This document shows, piece by piece, positions 58,336-64,000 of a stretch of DNA of 64,000 nucleotides. The stretch covers positions 1-64,000 of the forward strand of contig NZ_CP094242.1 of assembly GCF_022749515.1 (NCBI RefSeq), given 5' to 3'. The DNA is from Morococcus cerebrosus. GTDB lineage: Bacteria > Pseudomonadota > Gammaproteobacteria > Burkholderiales > Neisseriaceae. Below the pieces are notes generated by a model. It did no database searches. It had not been told where the DNA came from and saw only the letters and a program-made list of their open reading frames with translations. Position numbers and translations under genes: made by a program. Positions within the stretch are counted from its first letter, which is position 1. Every line of letters begins with the position of its first letter.

Positions 58336-58956
58336 ATGCAACTCATCTTCGGTGCCAACGGCTCGTCCGGCCGCGCGTTCATCAGCACACTCACCCATCC
58401 TGCCGACACCGTCGCCGTATTAAGAAAGCCGCCTGAAGACTCGTTCTTTAGCGAACACCGCATTCAGACGGCCACCGCCGACGCGCTCGATGCCGACGCG
58501 CTCGACAAAGTGTTCGCACAATACCGCCCCGACAGCGTCATCAGCTTCGTTGGCGGCAAAAACGAACAAGGTATACGCAGCGACGCACTGGGCAACATCA
58601 ACATCATTGCCGCCACCCAGGCTACCAACCCGCAAGCCCGTTTCATCCTGATTACCAGCATGGGCTGCGGCGAACAATGGGACATGATGAGCGAACCCTT
58701 CAAACAAGCCCTCGGCGAAGCCGTCCGCGCCAAAACCGAAGCCGAAATCTACCTCAAACAAAGCAGCCTGAACTGGACCATCCTCCGCCCCTGCGGATTG
58801 GACAACAGCGAAGACAACCGCCACATCCTGACCGACCACCCCGACGGCATCCCTAAAAACTACATGAGCCGAAACGGACTCGCCGCCGCCGTCGCCGCCG
58901 TCCTGCAAGACCCCGAAAGCATCGGTAAGGTTTACACCGTCGGTTCAGGCAGTTAA
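58336..58956 (+). CDS. NAD(P)-binding SDR/NmrA-like protein
   Basis: 206 residues. An atypical short-chain dehydrogenase: dinucleotide loop FGANGSSGRAF at the N-terminus, SFVGGKN strand, ITSMGCGEQW and TILRPCGLDN at the substrate side. Probably an NADPH-binding reductase or redox sensor; the substrate is unknown. AAAGGAG precedes the ATG at 58336. Confidence 0.85.
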   Translation: MQLIFGANGSSGRAFISTLTHPADTVAVLRKPPEDSFFSEHRIQTATADALDADALDKVFAQYRPDSVISFVGGKNEQGIRSDALGNINIIAATQATNPQARFILITSMGCGEQWDMMSEPFKQALGEAVRAKTEAEIYLKQSSLNWTILRPCGLDNSEDNRHILTDHPDGIPKNYMSRNGLAAAVAAVLQDPESIGKVYTVGSGS

Positions 58957-59342
58957 CACAGCGCCCATAGCCAAACAGGTCGTCTGAAAAGGTTTCAGAC
59001 GACCTGTTTGGCGCATGACTGATTCGATAGGTAACAATATATCCGCTTATGACTTGGTAGAGATGAGCGGCAGAAGTTTATCGGCACATTCAAGAAACAA
59101 GTTATCTTGAGGATAAAGCGGATTGGGCAGATAGAGCGGGCGATAGCAAGAAATATCGACATTGTCATTCCCGCGCGGGCGGATATTTGGAGGTTTGAGA
59201 TTACGGCAATCTTCATAATTTTTTGAAAAACTCAGGATCAGACTCACGCTGATTAGGAATGACGGTACGGCGTTGCTTATTCAAATTTTTATAAAAAACG
59301 TCGTCTGAAATTTTCAGACGACGTTTTGTTGTCGGCAATCGA
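58957..59342. other. Intergenic region with DUS pairs and dRS3-like site
   Basis: Palindromic DUS pairs at 58972-59010 and 59295-59327; the latter uses ACGTCGTCTGAA arms. A degenerate dRS3 (ATTCCCGCGCGGGCGG) lies near 59166. A minus-strand frame 59047-59247 encodes YRPLYLPNPLYPQDNLFLEC but has no clear family or start; it may be the end of a lost gene. Confidence 0.5.
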
Positions 59343-60623
59343 TCAATATTTATTGATATTGCTGTGGATATTGTATTGGTTGTGTTCCGTATCGTGGGAA
59401 TCTTGCGGCTCGTTGCGGACGTGCGGTTTGTCGTCAGACATGTTGTCCAAGTCGCGGCCGGGTTCGGATACGGTGTCGCCGATGTTGATGCTGGTCAGGT
59501 TTTCCAAAATGATGGCGGACGAGAGATGTTCGCCGGTGCGGTATACCATGGCCAATGCGGTTTCTTCGGCAGGGATGGAAACATATTTAACGATGTTCTT
59601 ACGGCCTTTTTTGCCTTCTTCCAAATCGACTTTCACTTGGCGGTCGCGTTTGTAAATGCTCAAGACCGTGCCTTTGTCCAAGCCGTCGGCGGAACCTTTG
59701 TTCAGGGTAACGGTTTGGAATTGTCCGGCTTCGTGTACGCCGTCGAGGATGGAGATGACTTTACCGTCGATGTGTTGCGTCGGCGCGTGCGGCATGATTT
59801 GGAAAGGCTCGGTTTCGCCGTCCATTTTCAGCAGGAAATCGCCTTTGCGGATTTCGGAAACGGCTTCTTCCACAATCATAGGCTGCGCGGTTTGGGTCGG
59901 CACTTTCGCCAGCGGGTGCAGGCGGGTGTAGTATTCGCCGTCTTTCAGGTATTTGCGGTCTTCGTCAGAAGCAGAGTCCAGCGCGCTGTTGGTGTAGGGC
60001 AGGGTGCTGACGATACCGCTGAAGACGACTTCTTGACCGAGGTATTTACGGGTATCGGGATCGGTCAGGTCTTTGACGGCGCGGTAAACCAGATAGCGGC
60101 CGGGTTCGGTAACCCCGTAGGCGTACACGCGTTCGCCTTTGCTGTACATGATGCGGTTGTCAGGACCGTCGATCAGGCGCGGTGCGTCTTGGGTCTTCAT
60201 TTGGTCGATGAACTGCGGATGTTGCATGAACATGCGGTAGAAGTTCACGTTGACGGTTTGGATGCCGTAGCCTGAAGAGGTTTCGCGGACGCGCGGGCTG
60301 AGTTTGATGACCGGAATGCCGTCATTGCCTGCGGAGCCGTTTTCGAAGCCCAGTTGCGGGCGGCCGTTGACGTAGCGCAAAACCAACACCTGACCCGGAT
60401 AAATCAGATGCGGATTGCGGATTTCGCCGCGGTTTGCGCCCCAAAGGCGGTTCCACTGCCACGGGCTGTACAGATATTTGCCGGAGATGCCCCAGAGTGT
60501 GTCGCCGTTTTTCACGACGTAGCGTTGCGGCGCATCGGGGCGCACTTTTAATGAAGCTGCTTGAGCGTGGGCGGAAATTGCCATGCCCGCGACACAAAGC
60601 AGGGTTATAATACGTTGTTGCAT
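59343..60623 (-). CDS. LysM-domain envelope protein
   Basis: 426 residues. Signal peptide (1-22, ...AHAQA-A), one LysM domain (about 34-82, YVVKNGDTLWGISGKYL ... GQVLVLRY) for peptidoglycan binding, then a long region without known enzyme motif and a His/Asn-rich tail (EHNQYNIHSNINKY). Stands alone, divergent from def. Neisserial homologs of this size are described only as LysM proteins. Confidence 0.88.
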   Translation of the reverse strand: MQQRIITLLCVAGMAISAHAQAASLKVRPDAPQRYVVKNGDTLWGISGKYLYSPWQWNRLWGANRGEIRNPHLIYPGQVLVLRYVNGRPQLGFENGSAGNDGIPVIKLSPRVRETSSGYGIQTVNVNFYRMFMQHPQFIDQMKTQDAPRLIDGPDNRIMYSKGERVYAYGVTEPGRYLVYRAVKDLTDPDTRKYLGQEVVFSGIVSTLPYTNSALDSASDEDRKYLKDGEYYTRLHPLAKVPTQTAQPMIVEEAVSEIRKGDFLLKMDGETEPFQIMPHAPTQHIDGKVISILDGVHEAGQFQTVTLNKGSADGLDKGTVLSIYKRDRQVKVDLEEGKKGRKNIVKYVSIPAEETALAMVYRTGEHLSSAIILENLTSINIGDTVSEPGRDLDNMSDDKPHVRNEPQDSHDTEHNQYNIHSNINKY

Positions 60624-60905
60624 AACCGTTCCCCTTGAAATTGATTCGGTTTGTCTTTAAATGATAAACGGAGAAAATGAAATGGCCGGGAGTTTGCAAA
60701 AAAACCGCCGTCCCCCTTTAAAAAACGTCAATAGGCGTTTCGTGCGCATTGAACAGAAATTCATTGACGCATATTTTATCATTGAATGTTAGTGTCATCA
60801 CGGGAATTGTGAAGACAGGCGCAAAATTTGTATGAAAACACACACAATCTGCTGCCGGACGCGTTTGAATGCGCGTCCCAAGTATTGAAAAACGAAGAGA
60901 AAATT
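60624..60905. promoter_or_regulatory. Divergent region LysM gene / def
   Basis: 282 bp. No DUS pair. It carries both promoters. An in-frame leftward extension of def (from 60828) lacks coding character, so the def start is taken at 60906. Confidence 0.5.
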
Positions 60906-61409
60906 ATGGCTTTACTGAATATCCTGCAATATCCCGACGAGCGTCTGCACACCGTGGCGAAGCCTGTCGAGCAAGTCGATGAGCGCATCCAAAAGCTGGT
61001 TGCCGATATGTTTGAAACCATGTACGAAGCGCGCGGCATCGGGCTGGCGGCGACGCAGGTCGATGTGCACGAGCGCGTCGTCGTGATGGATTTGACCGAA
61101 GACCGCAGCGAGCCGCGCGTGTTCATCAACCCCGTCATTGTTGAAAAAGACGGCGAAACCACTTACGAAGAAGGCTGCCTGTCCGTGCCGGGCATTTACG
61201 ACACCGTTACCCGCGCCGAGCGCGTCAAGGTTGAGGCTTTGAACGAAAAAGGCGAGAAATTCACGCTGGAGGCGGACGGGCTGTTGGCGATTTGCGTGCA
61301 GCACGAGTTGGATCACCTGATGGGCATCGTTTTTGTCGAACGCCTGTCGCAGCTCAAACAGGGTCGGATTAAGACCAAACTGAAAAAACGTCAGAAACAC
61401 ACCATCTAA
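60906..61409 (+). CDS. def: Peptide deformylase
   Basis: Removes the formyl group from nascent proteins. 167 residues with the three motifs: GIGLAATQ (44-51), EEGCLSVP with metal-binding Cys91, and QHELDHL with His133, Glu134, His137. First gene of def-fmt, with DUS sequences between. Confidence 0.97.
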   Translation: MALLNILQYPDERLHTVAKPVEQVDERIQKLVADMFETMYEARGIGLAATQVDVHERVVVMDLTEDRSEPRVFINPVIVEKDGETTYEEGCLSVPGIYDTVTRAERVKVEALNEKGEKFTLEADGLLAICVQHELDHLMGIVFVERLSQLKQGRIKTKLKKRQKHTI

Positions 61410-61429
61410 AAGCCGAATGATACGGTCGA

Positions 61430-61493
61430 ACAGGTCGTCTGAAAGAGGGGAAGCGGCAGCAAGCCGTTGTTTTTCAAACTTTCAGACGACCTG
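61430..61493. terminator. DUS inverted pair between def and fmt
   Basis: AACAGGTCGTCTGAAAG faces CTTTCAGACGACCTGT. A further lone DUS lies at 61519-61530. Confidence 0.6.
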
Positions 61494-61554
61494 TCGCAAT
61501 GTTTGCCGTTGCGCTATATAGGTCGTCTGAAACCCATTTCCAAGGAGTTTCCCC

Positions 61555-62481
61555 ATGAAAGTCATCTTTGCCGGTACGCCCGATTTTGCCGCTGCCGCCT
61601 TAAAAGCCATAGCCGCCGCCGGTTTTGAAATCCCGCTGGTGTTGACCCAGCCCGACCGTCCTAAAGGACGCGGGATGCAGCTTGCCCCGTCTCCCGTGAA
61701 GCAGGCCGCATTGGAGTTGGGTTTGCGCGTGGCGCAGCCTGAAAAACTGCGCAACAACGCCGAAGCCCTGCAAATGCTCAAAGAGGTTGAAGCCGACGTG
61801 ATGGTCGTTGCCGCCTACGGACTGATTCTGCCGCAAGACGTGTTGGATACGCCGAAACACGGCTGCCTCAACATCCACGCCTCGCTGCTACCCCGTTGGC
61901 GCGGCGCGGCGCCGATTCAGCGGGCGATTGAAGCGGGCGATGCCGAAACGGGCGTGTGCATCATGCAGATGGACATTGGTTTGGACACCGGCGATGTGGT
62001 CAGCGAACACCGTTACGCCATTCAACCGACCGATACGGCGAATGAAGTACACGATGCGCTGATGAATCTCGGTGCGGCGGCGATTGTTGCTGATTTGCAA
62101 CAATTAAAAACAGAAGGCCGTCTGAAAAGCGTCAAACAGCCTGAAGAAGGCGTGACTTATGCACAAAAATTAAGCAAAGAAGAAGCGCGTGTCGATTGGA
62201 ACGAAAGCGCGGCAGTGATTGAACGCAAAATCCGCGCCTTCAACCCCGTCCCCGCTGCATGGGTGGAATATCAAGGCAAGCCGATGAAAATCTGGCGGGC
62301 TGAAGTAGTCGCGCAACAAGGCAGGGCGGGCGAAGTGTTGTCTTGCTCGGCTGACGGCTTGGTTGTCGCCTGTGGCGAGAACGCGCTGAAGATTACCGAA
62401 TTGCAGCCTTCGGGCAGCAAACGGATGCCGATTGCGGCGTTTGCGGCAGGGCATAAGATTGAGGTTGGGACGGTTTTATAG
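61555..62481 (+). CDS. fmt: Methionyl-tRNA formyltransferase
   Basis: Formylates initiator Met-tRNA. 308 residues. Folate-site residues Asn106, His108 and Asp144 are in NIHASLLPRWRGAAPI and IGLDTGDV. C-terminal tRNA-binding domain ends with a KRMPIAAF region. An in-frame AG-DUS encodes EGRLKSV. Confidence 0.96.
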   Translation: MKVIFAGTPDFAAAALKAIAAAGFEIPLVLTQPDRPKGRGMQLAPSPVKQAALELGLRVAQPEKLRNNAEALQMLKEVEADVMVVAAYGLILPQDVLDTPKHGCLNIHASLLPRWRGAAPIQRAIEAGDAETGVCIMQMDIGLDTGDVVSEHRYAIQPTDTANEVHDALMNLGAAAIVADLQQLKTEGRLKSVKQPEEGVTYAQKLSKEEARVDWNESAAVIERKIRAFNPVPAAWVEYQGKPMKIWRAEVVAQQGRAGEVLSCSADGLVVACGENALKITELQPSGSKRMPIAAFAAGHKIEVGTVL

Positions 62482-62814
62482 AAGCCGTTTCGTAAACTAA
62501 TTTAGAGCCAGCCCATCCCCCATTTCTTAGCTGCCATGCCTTCCCCGCCTACGCGAGAATGAGCTATGGCGGGAATCCATTGGAAAATCCAAGAAACGGA
62601 TGCTCGAAAAGCGTTGTTGAAGTTCAAAGATGGATTCCCGCCTGCGCGGGAATGACGGTTGGCGGTAGGTGCTGTATCAAAAAACAGCGGGCCGGTTATC
62701 AATTTTCAGACGACCTTTCTTCTGATGATTCAGAGGTCGTCTGAAAATATCGGGCAGGGAAACGTTTGGTTTTGTTGAACTGACGACAAGATTCCCCACG
62801 TTTAGGAGCAGATC
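62482..62814. other. Intergenic region with dRS3-type repeats
   Basis: A perfect dRS3 (ATTCCCGCCTGCGCGGGAAT) at 62635-62654 and a diverged inverted partner near 62550-62580. DUS arms at 62702-62713 and 62733-62745 face away from the centre of the pair. No gene. Confidence 0.65.
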
Positions 62815-63336
62815 ATGGCAGTGTTTGAAGTAGTCGAAGGCGATATTACAAAACTTGAAGTCGATGCCATCGTGAACGCCGCCAATTCCTCGTTGTTGGG
62901 CGGCGGAGGCGTGGACGGCGCGATTCACCGCGCGGCGGGACGGGAATTGTTGGAAGCGTGCAGAAAGTTGAACGGCTGCCGCACGGGCGAAGCGAAAATC
63001 ACCCAAGGCTACCGGCTGCCGGCGAAATTTGTGATTCACACCGTCGGGCCGGTTTGGTTCGGCGGACACCGCAGCGAAGCGGTCAAGCTGGCGGAGGCGT
63101 ATCAAAATTCCCTGCTGTTGGCGCAAGAACACGGCATCCGCAGCATCGCCTTCCCCTGTATCAGCACGGGCGTGTACCGTTTCCCCGCCGACTTGGCTGC
63201 CGAGACTGCTTTGGCGATTTTGAAAAAAACCTTGCCGCAGTGTCCGTCTGTCGAAAAAATCATTTTCTGTTGCTATTCGCCGCAGGATGCCGAACGCTAT
63301 CGGGCATTGTTGGAACGGGACGGGGCGGTCGTCTGA
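62815..63336 (+). CDS. Macrodomain protein (O-acetyl-ADP-ribose deacetylase, YmdB-like)
   Basis: 173 residues, a single macrodomain. NAANSSLLGGGGVDGAIH binds ADP-ribose; CISTGVYRFP is the second loop. Acts on acetylated ADP-ribose or ADP-ribosylated targets. The C-terminus Val-Val-stop is given by a DUS. Confidence 0.92.
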   Translation: MAVFEVVEGDITKLEVDAIVNAANSSLLGGGGVDGAIHRAAGRELLEACRKLNGCRTGEAKITQGYRLPAKFVIHTVGPVWFGGHRSEAVKLAEAYQNSLLLAQEHGIRSIAFPCISTGVYRFPADLAAETALAILKKTLPQCPSVEKIIFCCYSPQDAERYRALLERDGAVV

Positions 63337-63467
63337 AATTCCCGAATCAGGCAAAACGGCAGATTAAATGTTTTTCAGACGACCTTAGGCAAGCTTGGGG
63401 TCGTCTGAAAACAGAAAAGCCGGACAGACAGTCCGGCTTCCTATAAGAATCCATTATCAAGAATCGA
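63337..63467 (-). terminator. Terminator and DUS behind the PepSY gene
   Basis: On the minus strand a perfect stem AAGCCGGAC / GTCCGGCTT (63417-63439) is followed by TTTTCTGTTTT, an intrinsic terminator. DUS at 63399-63410, and a DUS pair at 63328-63386 behind the macrodomain gene. Confidence 0.8.
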
Positions 63468-63752
63468 TTAATCGTCGCAGTGGTTGTCGGTGTCCACTTT
63501 GATGACGCGGCCGCTTTGTGAGGAAACGTCGACATCGTATTCGGTACAGCCTCTGCGGATTTCGATTTCCCAGCGTCCGTCGCTGTGGTCGATGTCGGTA
63601 ACGCGGCCGCCGCCGACGCGTTTCTTGGCGATTTTGACGGCTTGCGCTTGGGAGATGGCGCGGGAATGTTTGTGCGGTGCCGCCGCGGCGGTCAGGCTGC
63701 CGGAAACGAGTGCGGCGGAAACGGCAAGCAGGGAGAGGGCGCGCAAAGTCAT
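63468..63752 (-). CDS. Small periplasmic PepSY-domain protein
   Basis: 94 residues. Signal peptide (to about residue 25), then one PepSY domain (ISQAQAVKIAKKRV ... WEIEIRRGCTEYDVDV). Two cysteines, in RRGCTEY and DNHCDD, could pair. PepSY domains bind or inhibit peptidases. AAGGATTCATC precedes the ATG. Confidence 0.88.
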   Translation of the reverse strand: MTLRALSLLAVSAALVSGSLTAAAAPHKHSRAISQAQAVKIAKKRVGGGRVTDIDHSDGRWEIEIRRGCTEYDVDVSSQSGRVIKVDTDNHCDD

Positions 63753-63924
63753 GATGAATCCTTATGTGTGTTGAAAAGAACGGACTATATGGATATTGTC
63801 ATGAGCGGGCAATCGGATTAACACAATTTGAATTTTGCCCCGAACACCGCCCGAACCGCTTGTAAGGCGTTTACATTTTTAACGAACAAATCGAACCGAA
63901 GCAGGTATTTAAGGAATTGAATTT

Positions 63925-64000
63925 ATGAGTATGTCCCTCGCCCAAAAACTCGCCGCCGACAGCATTGCGGCGGTCGCCGAAGGGCACAACCTTCAGGATG
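63925..64000 (+). CDS. rsmB: Probable 16S rRNA cytosine methyltransferase RsmB, start only
   Basis: The first 25 codons (MSMSLAQKLAADSIAAVAEG, then HNLQD) before the window ends. It matches the expected N-terminus of neisserial RsmB/Sun, which often follows def-fmt. AAGGA lies 9 bp before the ATG. The assignment rests on a short piece and gene order. Confidence 0.6.
   Translation, partial: MSMSLAQKLAADSIAAVAEGHNLQD

Noticed and set aside
59047-59247. 66-codon frame between the NmrA-like and LysM genes
   Set aside because: Too short, crosses a dRS3-like repeat, no ribosome site; kept only as a remark on the intergenic region.

Overview
The window is chromosomal DNA from a commensal Neisseria, most likely of the N. 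mucosa / N. sicca / N. macacae group. Three things point there: an rRNA operon with comEA directly behind the 5S gene; IS1655-like, IS1106-like, Correia (CREE/NEMIS) and dRS3-type elements; and a DNA uptake sequence (DUS) that is almost always AGGTCGTCTGAA, the dialect described for that group, rather than the meningococcal ATGCCGTCTGAA. DUS copies sit mostly as inverted pairs behind genes, where they double as terminators.

Layout. 1-0.3 kb: right end of an IS1655-like element. 0.9-3.5: mutS. 3.6-5.6: a lipoprotein/effector-like pair with a 9-C tract in the lipoprotein gene. 6-9.6: ftsEX, a thioredoxin, an ArsC-family protein and a YdcF-family protein. 9.7-11.1: NlpC/P60 lipoprotein, a small IS-derived repeat and an opacity-type outer membrane protein. 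11.5-14: pilT-pilU. 14.2-17.3: yggS, a small lipoprotein, proC, yggT, dksA. 17.6-23.1: 16S-tRNA-Ile-tRNA-Ala-23S-5S. 23.2-24.3: Correia element, comEA and an IS481-type relic. 24.3-25.8: SWIM zinc-finger protein. 26.1-28.3: an AT-rich three-gene operon of unknown function that encodes a likely PD-(D/E)XK nuclease. 28.4-36.5: the helicase gene hrpA, split and loaded with captured genes. 36.6-39.1: two IS1655-like copies facing each other. 39.1-41.6: ptsI-ptsH-EIIA. 41.8-47.7: hpt, pyk, two unknown membrane proteins, fabF, acpP. 48.7-53.1: DUF389 protein, a pabB-pabC fusion, ppk2. 53.3-57.5: IS1106-like element inside a TonB receptor remnant, then a hutW-hutX fusion. 58.3-64: NmrA-type protein, LysM protein, def, fmt, a macrodomain protein, a PepSY protein and the start of rsmB.

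Most genes are housekeeping. Functional groups are the pilus retraction ATPases plus comEA plus abundant DUS (natural transformation), the general PTS phosphorelay without a visible sugar permease, the fatty-acid genes fabF-acpP, the heme-iron locus (receptor remnant, possible Fur site, hutWX), and def-fmt-(rsmB) for translation initiation and ribosome modification.

The most unusual region is hrpA. The N-terminal helicase part (464 aa) ends at a stop codon inside a DUS. About 2.6 kb follows, carrying a phosphoethanolamine-transferase-like gene flanked by 43-bp direct repeats and an AT-rich membrane-protein gene. The rest of hrpA then continues as one 1399-aa frame holding about 475 foreign residues: a GNAT acetyltransferase between 147-bp direct repeats, a second small domain, and many translated repeats. 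Several other species' DUS dialects appear in the insert. The AT-rich operon next to hrpA and the effector/lipoprotein pair at 3.6-5.6 kb are the best candidates for undescribed conflict systems. No CRISPR array or prophage was seen.
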